Source: Girardinichthys multiradiatus
Lineage: Eukaryota > Chordata > Actinopteri > Cyprinodontiformes > Goodeidae
Direction: 5' to 3'
Assembly (NCBI RefSeq): GCF_021462225.1
Contig: NC_061816.1
Coordinates: 12,177,390-12,241,389 of the forward strand
Length of the DNA stretch: 64,000 nt
The translations under genes were made by a program, and so were the position numbers. How positions within the stretch are numbered: the stretch's first letter is position 1; each line of letters opens with the position of its first letter. Positions 1 through 10,114 of the stretch are shown piece after piece. The notes below the pieces were generated by a model. That model saw only the letters and a list, made by a program, of their open reading frames with translations. It ran no database searches and was not told the origin of the DNA.

Positions 1-973
1 GAGTAGAAACATCCAGAGCCACCGTGCACAGGCGTGTGCAGGAAATGGGCTACAGGTGCCGCATTCCCCAGACCTGGGCTACAGAGAAGCAGCACTGGAC
101 TGTTGCTCAGTGGTCCAAAATACTTTTCTCGGATGAAAGCAAATTCTGCATGTCATTCGGAAATCAAGGTGCCAGAGTCTGGAGGAAGACTGGGGAGAAG
201 GAAATGCCAAAATGCCAGAAGTCCAGTGTCAAGTACCCACAGTCAGTGATGGTCTGGGGTGCCGTGTCAGCTGCTGGTGTTGGTCCACTGTGTTTTATCA
301 AGGGCAGGGTCAATGCAGCTAGCTATCATGGAGATTTTGGAGCACTTCATGCTTCCATCTGCTGAAAAGCTTTATGGAGATGAAGATTTCATTTTTCAGC
401 ACGACCTGGCACCTGCTCACAGTGCCAAAACCACTGGTAAATGGTTTACTGACCATGGTATCACTGTGCTCAATTGGCCTGCCAACTCTCCTGACCTGAA
501 CCCCATAGAGAATCTGTGGGATATTGTGAAGAGAACGTTGAGAGACTCAAGACCCAACACTCTGGATGAGCTAAAGGCCGCTATCGAAGCATCCTGGGCC
601 TCCATAAGACCTCAGCAGTGCCACAGGCTGATTGCCTCCATGCCACGCCGCATTGAAGCAGTCATTTCGGCAAAAGGATTCCCGACCAAGTATTGAGTGC
701 ATAACTGTACATGATTATTTGAAGGTTGACGTTTTTTGTATTAAAAACACTTTTCTTTTATTGGTCGGATGAAATATGCTAATTTTGTGAGATAGGAATT
801 TTGGGTTTTCATGAGCTGTATGCCAATATCATCCGTATTAAGACAATAAAAGACCTGAAATATTTCAGTTAGTGTGCAATGAATCTAAAATATATGAATG
901 TTAAATTTTCATCATTACATTATAGAAAATAATGAACTTTATCACAATATGCTAATTTTTTGAGAAGGACCTG
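1..973 (+). mobile_element. Tc1-like DNA transposon, copy 1 (left end outside window)
   Basis: The 3' two thirds of a Tc1/mariner element nearly identical to the copies at 3895-5503 and 42736-44345. Its right terminal inverted repeat runs from about 768 to 973 and ends in GGACCTG before a TA, here the first unit of a short TA microsatellite. The transposase reading frame (about 24-696) is broken: 42 bases present in the other copies after about position 71 are missing (an in-frame loss of 14 residues), and an extra T near 329 shifts the frame. The copy therefore cannot encode a full transposase. Confidence 0.93.
24..696 (+). pseudogene. Tc1-like transposase, frameshifted and internally deleted
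   Basis: Transposase of the DD34E type. The first catalytic Asp (SDES context) lies in the frame ending at 365. After the one-base insertion near 329, a second frame carries the QHDLAPAH Asp and the PDLNPIENLW Glu, ending at the TGA at 694-696. Compared with the copy at 4363-5226 it lacks 14 residues between the HTH region and the catalytic domain. The first helix-turn-helix lies outside the window. Confidence 0.9.
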
Positions 974-995
974 TATATATATATATATATATATA
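974..995. repeat. (TA)n microsatellite
   Basis: Run of TA dinucleotides directly abutting the right end of Tc1 copy 1, consistent with insertion into a TA target inside a TA repeat. Confidence 0.9.
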
Positions 996-1344
996 CAGAT
1001 AAAGTATCCTATTTGGGATACTTTATGCCGGATGAAAGAGGTAAACCATAGGATGTAGCTAAAGCGTCGTGCCGCTTGTTTAGACGTACAGTCCCACCAA
1101 AAGACTCAAACACAACAAACTTGCATGAGCATTAATGTGTTCACCATCTGGCTGAATAGGCTACGCTATCACTCGCGTACTCGTGACCGGCTGCTCGGAG
1201 CAGTGTGTCACATAAAACAGTTCGATGTGGAGACTGTTTTGCCACCGAGCAGTTTATAGTGTGACACTACGCACACGTTCGAAAAGGTTCGACAGAAGTC
1301 CGCTTTGAATCCATGCTTTTTTTTTTGACTATTTGTTTTCTTTA
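996..1344. other. kdm6a intron, unassigned, with a short hairpin
   Basis: No exon recognised. A perfect 10-bp-arm inverted repeat (TAAAGTATCC, five-base loop, then its complement) lies at about 1000-1025. From about 1040 to 1300 the DNA is richer in CpG than its surroundings and holds a looser inverted pair (CTGCTCGG near 1190, CCGAGCAG near 1244). It may be a remnant of an unidentified DNA transposon. Confidence 0.4.
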
Positions 1345-1570
1345 TTACAGCTTTTCCTTCCACCTAACGTTCCATAATATGCTATATTCCAGCCAACTTC
1401 CTTAGGAAAGATTTTCTTTGGCTTGTTGGCCTTGCGGAGGCTGTCAGTGACTGTCATTTGGACAACTGCCAGGTAAGCAGTCTTCCTGATACTGTAGAAC
1501 ATTTTAGCATTTCCTGTTGTCTTTATGCCATATTCTAATGTTCTGAAAAACAGAATATTGGGTTTCTCTT
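1345..1570 (-). mobile_element. Tc1-like relic (antisense transposase N-terminus and terminal repeat)
   Basis: Read on the minus strand, the segment resembles the start of a Tc1-like transposase (a DLTVVQ-like opening followed by DSLRKANKPKKIF) and flanking terminal sequence, with several lesions. It belongs to a different Tc1 lineage from the three intact-length copies in this window. The call rests on recognising the family pattern, not on an alignment. Confidence 0.5.
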
Positions 1571-2854
1571 ATATATTAGACAAAACTTGCACTCTGAATC
1601 ACTTCTAGTTTGGCTGCAAACATCTCCTTGTGAAGCTCGTGTTTTAATGCAATAAGTCAAAAACACTTCAAATGTCTTAGATTAGACCCAGTTCTTCCCA
1701 ATATGGGAAACAGTTGGCACCATCGGGGAAATGACAACCAAAACAACAACTTAATGTCTAGCTTCCAATTAGTTATTTAAAGTGGCAGAGCCCTCCAGTC
1801 ACTGGTAGTGATACAGTGACCTAGTTCTGTCAGCCACATGTAAGTCTTATCTGCAGATAGCACAACGGTGGAGATGCCCAATCATTGCAAAGCGCTAGAC
1901 AGGGCTATCAAAAACTAAAACGCTGAGTGGGAGAAGAGTCATAAATAAAAAAAACAACAAAGCAGGCGAGTCTCAAGTAGAAGAATTTAACAATAAGGTG
2001 AGTATCTATTGGCTTGGCTTGATTATGACTGGTAATGTTAGAGGGTTTGAAACAGTAACAGCTAGATTAAAGTATACACCAGTGTACCATCCCTGCATAG
2101 TTTAGCTAAGCATACCTGCAGAAGCATTTCTACCTGGGAGGTGTGATGTGGCTCTTTAACAGAGAGCCTCTCTATGGCTCATCCTGATGCGCTCAAGATA
2201 TTGTTGATTAATACAGATCCAAGAAAACCAAGTCCACCAATCTCAAGCTTACACCTTCATGTTTGAAACAACTAAAACAAACATATGGCGCGATCAGAAA
2301 CTTGATGGTAACTTTAGCATGTTGGCTAACAATATTAATTGAATTTTTAGCCAGTTAGCTCAATTGAATTTTAAATATCGATTTCTAGTTTTGATACCCA
2401 GTCCGCTGACAGGAAGAAGAAGCCGCTGAAGACCAACGAAGAAGAATCCGCAGGAAGTGTGGCTTAGCTTTAATAAAATAAATGACCAATTGCAAAAATA
2501 AGATTATATCATGCAAAGGAGGGTACACGACCAACATGATTAAAAACCTCCAGATTCATGGTGTAGAATAACAGAACGCCCCATACTTGGTGCGCTGCAC
2601 CATGGTGTGTCAGATCCACCACTCAGCACAGCACCGCTGTCACGTGTGTGAAGCAATAAAATTCATCTTTTACCAACACAGGCAGTTAACAAGTCATACT
2701 GGACCTACAACGGTAGATCATTACAAATGCAAATACACAGCTAATTTTAGCCAGGAATTTCAGCAAATCCATAGCATTTATATTCAAGTTCATATGTTTA
2801 GTATTCACTGGTTGATAATAACCATATTTATAGTAAAGTTATAGTAAAGTTCAT
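1571..2854. other. kdm6a intron, no gene seen
   Basis: AT-rich sequence with no exon of kdm6a or another gene that I can recognise. Short reading frames here lack protein-like composition. Confidence 0.5.
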
Positions 2855-3250
2855 GACACCAGTGATTGACTGGCCCCATAATTTTAGGAGATCTGTGATC
2901 GGCTGATACGATGTAAAAAATAATCTTATTTTCTTGTCTAACCTATTGTGCAAGTTTTGATTCTTTTTAAAATGTGAAAAATGAAAGACTAAAGAAACTT
3001 TTTAATATTATTTGAAAGCACTACCTCATATGCATTTGAAACAAGTTTGTATTGTTTAACAGGTATTATTCAATGTGTTTGAATAAAATGAAATTAGAAC
3101 ATTGAAGTTGTAGTGTGACCTTATAACACCTGACCGTGTCAGTTAGAAAACAAAAATCAGTATTGGCCAAAATCGAAATCGACAGGTCAGGCTTTTAAAG
3201 ATTAGTAATCGTGATCGGCCAGAAAACTGCACTCAGTGCACCCCTAATTT
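2855..3250. mobile_element. hAT-type MITE, related to 21190-21568
   Basis: Shares blocks with 21190-21568: a GGCCCC...TTTAGGAGAT block, GATCGGCTGATAC, a GTGTGACCTTAT...CCTGA block, a CAGGTCAG...TTTTAAAGAT block and GATCGGCCAGAAAACTGCA. It ends in a TCAGTGCACCCC-like terminus complementary to GGGTGCACTGA-like starts seen in this family. It has no coding capacity. Confidence 0.55.
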
Positions 3251-3892
3251 TAAGTACTTCACCTGAATCCAAGTAGGAAGCGTTTTTAAGAATATAAGGC
3301 ATACTTGCAAAAATGATGATCCTGCTCAAATTAGCAGACATGAAACATTACCAGAAACTTCTCTGTTGCCAAATTGCACATTTAACTGAGAATTAAGTAA
3401 ATATTTAATTTATTATTTACAACGACCCACTGTGATAGGTTTAATGTTTTTGAATGTGGTTAGATAACTACAATGATAAGGCAAAAAGAGCCCCCTAATT
3501 ATGGATGAATATAAATATCACATACCTAAGGATCTCTAATGCTATTTGTTAGATCAGTTCCCCAAAAGGAATACTGGGCCCAACCTAATATTCTGTTAGT
3601 TTGTGTTTTTAAGTACCTATATAACAAAAATCAACTGACCTGATACCACTTTACCCTGCCTCATGACTGCGTAGGGAACAACTGTAGCCCTCTTTAATAG
3701 TAAAATGGCTCAAGAAAAAAGTATTAAAAGGTCATTAATTTACCTTTATTCTAACCACTAAAAAGACATTAAACCCAAAGATTGCTTGTTGAACGTTTTT
3801 ATGCCACTAGCCAAAGATTTTACAAAGAATTTGGGGCTTTTTGTGTGATTTTGGGTCACAACAGTTTTCAACGTAAACTGAGTTAAATTAAT
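3251..3892. other. kdm6a intron, no gene seen
   Basis: AT-rich intronic DNA between the MITE relic and Tc1 copy 2. Nothing recognisable. Confidence 0.5.
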
Positions 3893-3894
3893 TA

Positions 3895-5503
3895 CAGGTC
3901 CTTATCAAAATATTAGCATATTGTGATAAAGTTCATTATTTTCCATAATGTCATGATGAAAATTTAACATTCATATATTTTAGATTCATTGCACACTAAC
4001 TGAAATATTTCAGGTCTTTTATTGTCTTAATACGGATAATTTTGGCATACAGCTCATGAGAACCCAAAATTCCTATCTCACAAAATTAGCATATCATTAA
4101 AAGGGTCTCTAAACGAGCTATGAACCTAATCATCTGAATCAACGAGTTAACTCTAAACACCTGCAAAAGATTCCTGAGGCCTTTAAAACTCCCAGCCTGG
4201 TTCATCACTCAAAACCCCAATCATGGGTAAGACTGCCGACCTGACTGCTGTCCAGAAGGCCACTATTGACACCCTCAAGCAAGAGGGTAAGACACAGAAA
4301 GAAATTTCTGAACGAATAGCTGTTCCCAGAGTGCTGTATCAAGGCACCTCAGTGGGAAGTCTGTGGGAAGGAAAAAGTGTGGCAGAAAACGCTGCACAAC
4401 GAGAAGAGGTGACCGGACCCTGAGGAAGATTGTGGAGAAGTGCCGATTCCAGACCTTGGGGGACCTGCGGAAGCAGTGGACTGAGTCTGGAGTAGAAACA
4501 TCCAGAGCCACCGTGCACAGGCGTGTGCAGGAAATGGGCTACAGGTGCCGCATTCCCCAGGTCAAGCCACTTTTGAACCAGAAACAGTGGCAGAAGCGCC
4601 TGACCTGGGCTACAGAGAAGCATCACTGGACTGTTGCTCAGTGGTCCAAAGTACTTTTTTCGGATGAAAGCAAATTCTGCATGTCATTCGGAAATCAAGG
4701 TGCCAGAGTCTGGAGGAAGACTGGGGAGAAGGAAATGCCAAAATGCCAGAAGTCCAGTGTCAAGTACCCACAGTCAGTGATGGTCTGGGGTGCCGTGTCA
4801 GCTGCTGGTGTTGATCCACTGTGTTTTATCAAGGGCAGGGTCAATGCAGCTAGCTATCAGGAGATTTTGGAGCACTTCATGCTTCCATCTGCTGAAAAGC
4901 TTTATGGAGATGAAGATTTCATTTTTCAGCACGACCTGGCACCTGCTCACAGTGCCAAAACCACTGGTAAATGGTTTACTGACCATGGTATCACTGTGCT
5001 CAATTGGCCTGCCAACTCTCCTGACCTGAACCCCATAGAGAATCTGTGGGATATTGTGAAGAGAACGTTGAGAGACTCAAGACCCAACACTCTGGATGAG
5101 CTAAAGGCCGCTATCGAAGCATCCTGGGCCTCCATAAGACCTCAGCAGTGCCACAGGCTGATTGCCTCCATGCCACGCCGCATTGAAGCAGTCCTTTCTG
5201 CCAAAGGATTCCCGACCAAGTATTGAGTGCATAACTATACATGATTATTTGAAGGTTGACGTTTTTTGTATTAAAAACACTTTTCTTTTATTGGTCGGAT
5301 GAAATATGCAAATTTTGTGAGATAGGAATTTTGGGTTTTCATGAGCTGTATGCCACAATCATCCGTATTAAGACAATAAAAGACCTGAAATATTTCAGTT
5401 AGTGTGCAATGAATCTAAAATATATGAATGTTAAATTTTCATCATGACATTATGGAAAATAATGAACTTTATCACAATATGCTAATTTTTTTAGAAGGAC
5501 CTG
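3895..5503 (+). mobile_element. Tc1-like DNA transposon, copy 2, full length
   Basis: Full-length element of 1609 bp flanked by TA on both sides (3893-3894 and 5504-5505). The terminal inverted repeats are long, about 200 bp each: the left one starts CAGGTCCTTAT and continues to about 4100; the right one runs from about 5298 and ends AAGGACCTG. A single transposase gene lies between them. It sits in a kdm6a intron in the opposite orientation to that gene. Confidence 0.95.
4223..5226 (+). pseudogene. Tc1-like transposase with one-base deletion
   Basis: Starts at ATG 4223 (MGKTADLT). The first 33 or so residues encode the N-terminal helix-turn-helix, then the frame is lost near 4319, where copy 3 has GAATAGGCTG and this copy has GAATAGCTG. 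The remainder is open from 4363 to the stop at 5226 and carries the second HTH, the SDES Asp, the QHDLAPAH Asp and the NPIE Glu with 34 residues between the last two (DD34E). Apart from this single lesion the coding sequence looks intact, so inactivation was recent. Confidence 0.92.
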
Positions 5504-5505
5504 TA

Positions 5506-7380
5506 TAATCTACAGACATTATCTTTTTAGTGTTTATATTTTTAAAATTCATTAAAACAAAATTTTTTTTAATAACATTCTGGATATACGAGAACAAAAC
5601 AAATAACCTTTATCTGCTTGAATCGTGATCAGTTCTCGTCTGTGGGTTCAAAAAAATTCCTAAAAGATCACAATGCTGAAACGGGCCTTTAAATTTTCAA
5701 GCTGTGCTGTAGTGTCTTTTCATTGCCTTAACATCTTTAATACTAAATCTCAACATCCAATAATAAATGCAGAGTCTTTATAGAACACTTTGCAAACATA
5801 TTTATCCCATATGTAAAAATATATCAATTCTAACGCTTTGTTTGGCATTTGAGTTTAAGAGCCATGGGTCCAGATGAGTCTAAATTTAATGTTGGGTGCA
5901 AAGAAAGTAGTGAAATGGCATGTATTCAATCAGGATATGTAAATATGGAACATGGAAAAACCTGCAACTGGAGGGAAGAAATGACAAGAAAATAAGAGTG
6001 CAAGGAAGAAAAAGGGAGATAGGACACAGTAAATTAGGACGAGGGTAGGAAACACAAAAACAAGAGAAGGATGGAAGACAAAGACATAAAATCAATAGGG
6101 ATGTATCAGTACATCTATTCATACCTATAATCTCCTGTATAGCCTTACAAATGTGAAATGTATCTAAACGACTACAACATTGTTTTAAAAGTTTACACAG
6201 ACAGACCGTCAACCTGCAGATGTAAAGTGTGCAAGTCCATGTTCAACCACGCAACTTCAAAAAGCAAAAAGACAACAAAGCACAGCACGAGGACTCCCAG
6301 GTTTCACTAAAGTCTGCTTTTCAGGAACATGACTGTTTCTTATTCGGCTATCGTGATAATGGCAAAAAAGCTGGATCGAAACAAAGCTACATACGTAGCT
6401 CACCCTACACTGAATACAATCGCTCACCATGCCGAATATAATCATCACTAGTATGAAGAAAATAGTCCGGGGTGCAAACCAAGCTTCACATAGCATTGAA
6501 ACAAACCCAAAAACCATTAGGGTGACTATAGTAACAGATGTGTGGCCATACTGCTACTGCGTCAAGAAGAGTCTGTCAGGCAGAGGTGTTTTCCATACAG
6601 GTGAGCTTCAATGGTGAATTAAAGCACAACTTGTATCCCAAAATTCCCTCCCAACAACACTGATTATTTAGGTGCTTTTATTGTTGTTTGATGATTTTAA
6701 TATTTAATAAAAATCAAACAAAATCTCCAGTTAATTGTGGAATGGCCACTTTTTGGAAATGCTTTTTAAAACTGAACCGCGATTTTTGTGCATCGTTGCG
6801 CCCAAAGAAAGGAAGGAAGGAAAGAAAGAAAGAACACAAAGAATCAAGCGAGGAAGGACATGAGGAAGTGGAGACACATTTTTAGGATGAGAGTACTGCT
6901 CCAGACCCAGAAAATATTTAAATTAAATTCTATACCATAATCAGATTGCATACAAACCCTGAATCGTGGTATCAAGTCATTTTAATGCACTTCAAATTAA
7001 ATGGATTAATTATGACATACAACACTTGAAACGTTTGGTAACATCCTTCCTGCTATGTTTTATTTGTCCCCCCCTCGCCCCCCAAGATCCACATAGCTTG
7101 ATTTGGGCTTGCTCCAACAAATTTATAGATTCTTTTCTCTCGCGAGAATTGCCACACTTGTGCCTCTGTGCAGCTAATGGTACAGGAGCAGTTCCACTTC
7201 CTAGTAGGTATCCCACACCACCTAACGAGCGGATTCCTTGAAGGCCTCCTCCAACTATCACTTGTCAACAGCTCCACCTTCTCTATATCAAACTTAACAT
7301 ACATCCTCAAAGACTGGGGTGTTGATATTTACCAGTTCATTGTTGTATTGTATCACGCACAGGTAGACTGGTAAAAGCAC
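5506..7380. other. kdm6a intron 2 or later, no gene seen
   Basis: No further kdm6a exon was found on the minus strand. A GAAA/GGAAG-rich purine stretch lies at about 6808-6840. The reading frames here (for example 6229-6441 and 6966-7241) have no recognisable protein content. Confidence 0.5.
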
Positions 7381-8284
7381 ATGCACAAACTGTAAACAAA
7401 GGACCCTGACACCATCTTGGTCGTGGAGAGGGACATGCATTTACAATGCGCCAAGGCCGGGGAGGAAACCAAGCGTACCGTTAGGCAGCACACAAACGGT
7501 TCAGAGTGATGCGTTAACATGAAATTTGTTGTAAAGCTATCGGTGTCGTTCCGCCATCTTGGACAGGCAACCAGCCATTAACGTCACTTGGAACGGTAGT
7601 CCGTAGGTTCCTAGTTACTTCACACAAGCAGTCATCTAAACTCAGTTTACAAAAACGAATGTATTCATGTCATATAAACAGCCCACTACACTAAAAGACC
7701 GATCGAAGTGCTCCGATACGAGCTAACCTTAACCAAACGACAACTGCTGTGGTCAAATTATCCCCACTGGGTTTCATAGCTAGAAAAAAAAATAAATAAA
7801 TACGTTAGTTGCGTAAGATTAGAGGGGGACAACTACGGTATACAGTCATAAAAGCTGACAATTACTTTTGATTAAAGTTAAAGGCATGCAGTACTGAAAA
7901 CCATAACGACGCTGTGCACAAGTGCACACAGATAAGCTGCTTGGAAGGGCGGTTGCCTCAAACTAACATATGCTAACGCCAACTAGCTGGGTAAATCAGA
8001 AGAGCGATGGATACTGCTGGTTACACAAGCCAGCTAGTAGGCAGAACACGAACCCGCAGGTGCAGGGTCGCTCATCGGATGAGAGCAACTGAGCTAACTG
8101 GCTAAAAGAGGGGCTGCGGTTAACTGGCCTTGGTGTCTGTACAAAGTGGGCCACTTGCATTTGGCCTAGCCCGCTAGATCCTGAGTAAATTTTAAAGACC
8201 TGCACTGTGGTTTGTATTCTTAAATCAGTTCTGTGAGTAGCAACGCAGCTTGGTAATGAAATGCATCTAGTTAAGACTAGCTAC
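7381..8284. other. kdm6a intron 2, CpG-containing segment downstream of exon 2
   Basis: No exon seen. The stretch has more CpG than typical introns of the window and contains a YY1-type motif (CCGCCATCTTGG at about 7550-7561, minus-strand CCAAGATGGCGG). It may be the edge of the CpG-rich kdm6a 5' domain or an alternative promoter; that is inference only. Confidence 0.35.
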
Positions 8285-8348
8285 CTTCATTAACAGGGCC
8301 TTCGTTCTGGCGCCATCTTCATGAAGCTTCTGAAATCCAAACAGTGAG
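8285..8348 (-). CDS. kdm6a: kdm6a coding exon 2
   Basis: 64 nt between acceptor CTTTGCAG (ending 8349) and donor GTAGCT (8284-8279). It completes the AG|C Ser codon and encodes [20 protein letters not shown] then MK. Intron 1 is only 141 bp (8349-8489). Confidence 0.92.
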
Positions 8349-8668
8349 CTGCAAAGCAAGAAGACAACATAGGCGACTCGGTATCACTTGCAGGGCGGTT
8401 CAGGGACATTTTAAACACGCAATGGAGAAAAGCGATTAATTTTGCGTATCTGAGCATGAATGTGAGTGCGCGGAGCTGAAATTCCCGACCTGTCGATCCC
8501 GACCAGAGTCTCCCTCTCCTGGGCTGTCAGTGTCGGAAAGTCCTCCTCTGTTTCACTCGCTTTTCCCGCCGCCATTTTCTTTCCCTCATCACCAGCAGAA
8601 GAAGCCGAGCCGAGACTCCGAGCAGCGGCGCAGGCGGCGGCGGCGAGCGAGACGCCGCACGACTGCAT
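8285..8668 (-). CDS. kdm6a: kdm6a, lysine demethylase 6A (UTX), N-terminal exons 1-2, partial
   Basis: Encodes the N-terminus of the nuclear Fe(II)/2-oxoglutarate-dependent H3K27me2/3 demethylase UTX, a COMPASS-like (MLL3/4) complex subunit. Exon 1 reads [12 protein letters not shown], then [11 protein letters not shown] and [13 protein letters not shown]; these match the human opening ([27 protein letters not shown]). Exon 2 reads [19 protein letters not shown], matching human [16 protein letters not shown]. Exon 1 ends GACAG with donor GTCGGG; exon 2 opens after TTTGCAG; the junction keeps frame (179 + 64 nt = 81 codons). The TPR repeats and JmjC domain are outside the window to the left. 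I chose the start at 8668 because it aligns with the human start; an in-frame ATG 18 bases upstream (8686) and one inside exon 1 in AAAATGGCGGC context are alternatives. The gene is divergent from fundc1, as in human Xp11. Confidence 0.93.
8490..8668 (-). CDS. kdm6a: kdm6a coding exon 1
   Basis: From ATG at 8668-8666 to GACAG at 8490, followed by donor GTCGGG, a non-optimal but valid GT site. It is Ala-rich, as in the human protein. Ends in phase 2. Confidence 0.9.
8567..8580 (-). promoter_or_regulatory. YY1-type motif inside kdm6a exon 1
   Basis: On the minus strand AGAAAATGGCGGCG matches the YY1 consensus AANATGGCGGC. It overlaps an in-frame ATG of kdm6a (the Met in KKMAAGK), so it could act as a downstream promoter element or mark an alternative start. 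Confidence 0.45.
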
Positions 8669-9109
8669 TGGACGAACGCTCTGCACCGCCGAGTCAAAGG
8701 AAGGAAGCCGAAGACAACAAAATGATCAAAAACTTTTCCCCAGGATGATAAGATGCGAATCGGTGTAGTAAATCCTGTCGGGGGGGCACAAAAGCGCTCT
8801 CAGGGTATCTCCTCACATTTTTCATCACAAAGTAATATTATCCCGTTATTGCGGAGCACGTAACTGAGTGCAGCATGAAGATGTGGATATTTCACGATAA
8901 AATGCGTTTCGGCCGCGAAGATAAAGTTGTTATAATAGTGAAACCCAAGCGAACCCACGCGCCGCTCTAGCCACGCCCTCTCCTCCCATTTCACCCAATA
9001 GCAACGCCCGTTTTCTACCATATGACTTTTCTGCTATACAATTTTTTTTATCTTTAAATGTAAATTTGCTTCTGAAAATCACTAAATATTTATACCACTT
9101 CTATCCCAT

Positions 9110-9203
<94 letters not shown>
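9110..9203. repeat. (GATA)n microsatellite
   Basis: About 23 uninterrupted GATA units between the kdm6a and fundc1 promoters, likely length-polymorphic. Confidence 0.97.
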
Positions 9204-9361
9204 GATTTTCATCATAATAATTTCCTACTTTCATTTTTTTCTTATTCATTTAACAATTTGTCCTTTAAGTTTTATCATCGCCACAAACCTTAACTACTTT
9301 ATTTCTTTATTATCATTGTTGGTGGATTTTTCCCTTTCTAAATCTTCATTATTATTACCCT

Positions 9362-9450
9362 CAGAATCAGAATCAGAAAAGCTTTATTGCCAAGTACGTT
9401 TTGGACATACAAGGAATTTGTCTTGGCGTAGTCGGCGCAATACATTATTA
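9362..9450 (-). mobile_element. LINE 3' end with (AGAATC)n, antisense
   Basis: Begins with CAGAATCAGAATCAGAAAAGC and continues TTTATTGCCAAGTACG; read in reverse it is a LINE 3' terminus ending in tandem GATTCT units, like the sense copy at 33470-33942. 5'-truncated to under 100 bp. Confidence 0.65.
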
Positions 9451-10086
9451 TTATCAGTATAACAATCATTAATATGATTGTTATTGGCTCCTCCAAATTT
9501 TCATTTGATTTATATAGAGACGAGTCTTTATTTATCTCCTTTGCTGCAGATATTTGTAGTATGTGTATAATTTAAATCGTACTTTTTTTGGATGCAACTC
9601 CCGATATTACTTGAAATAAGGGAGAAAGGAGTTGTCAGGTAGGCAGTCTGTAAATATCATTATCCATCATTAGCCACCATGCTTATTTGCTCATTATTAT
9701 TAATATGTATTTATTTAAATATATATGCTTTTTATCTGTGCTGTTTGTTTATTTGTTAGAGTTTTTCCTGAGTATAAGTGAGTAGGCATGGGTAAATATG
9801 CTCTTTAAACCAACCACGAAGGTAGTGTGGCTTTTCCGTGGTTTTTGTCTTGTGTTTATGTTCTGTCTTTCTGAGAAAAAAATATTAACAGACTACATAC
9901 CGTCACTCCTGAGGTCATAAAATCTTATTTAGATGAAGAAAAAGCGCATTTTTCCATTAATTTTCTTAACCGCTGAATCTAAATAAATTAAAACAGCTTT
10001 TTTTTTTACCATCTGACGTGGCAAGCCGTCATCATGTGGGCGTGGTTTAGAATTGTCAACATCCTGGTGACATAAGTTCTATCTCC

Positions 10087-10097
10087 AAAATGGCGAC
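10087..10097 (+). promoter_or_regulatory. YY1-type motif overlapping the fundc1 start codon
   Basis: AAAATGGCGAC contains the fundc1 ATG and matches the YY1 consensus. In TATA-less housekeeping promoters this motif often lies just downstream of the transcription start; here that role is inferred. Confidence 0.45.
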
Positions 10098-10114
10098 GGG
10101 GGACCAGAGAGAAG
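10090..10114 (+). CDS. fundc1: fundc1 coding exon 1
   Basis: Encodes MATGDQRE plus the first base of the next codon; donor GTTAGC at 10115. The ATG is in a good Kozak context (AAAATGG). Confidence 0.9.

Larger units (their letters stand above)
8669..10089. promoter_or_regulatory. Divergent kdm6a/fundc1 intergenic promoter interval
   Basis: About 1.4 kb separates the two start codons, which face away from each other. The kdm6a side (to about 8970) is GC/CpG-rich; the fundc1 side ends with a YY1-like motif at the start codon. The middle is AT-rich and interrupted by a GATA microsatellite and a LINE 3' end, so this looks like two linked promoters and not one compact bidirectional promoter. No TATA box was assigned. 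Confidence 0.5.

Noticed and set aside
1370..1486. Possible plus-strand exon ending in CTGCCAG|GTAAGC
   Set aside because: The sequence matches, in antisense, the N-terminal region of a Tc1-like transposase, so the donor-like site is coincidental.
1..8284. Search for kdm6a exon 3 (TPR start) left of exon 2
   Set aside because: No minus-strand segment with the expected CYESLI/KVESDFFCQLGH-like sequence and splice sites was found; it presumably lies beyond the window.
8466..8768. 100-codon plus-strand frame opposite kdm6a exon 1
   Set aside because: Composition is the complement of the Ala-rich kdm6a exon; the minus strand matches UTX and has fitting splice sites.
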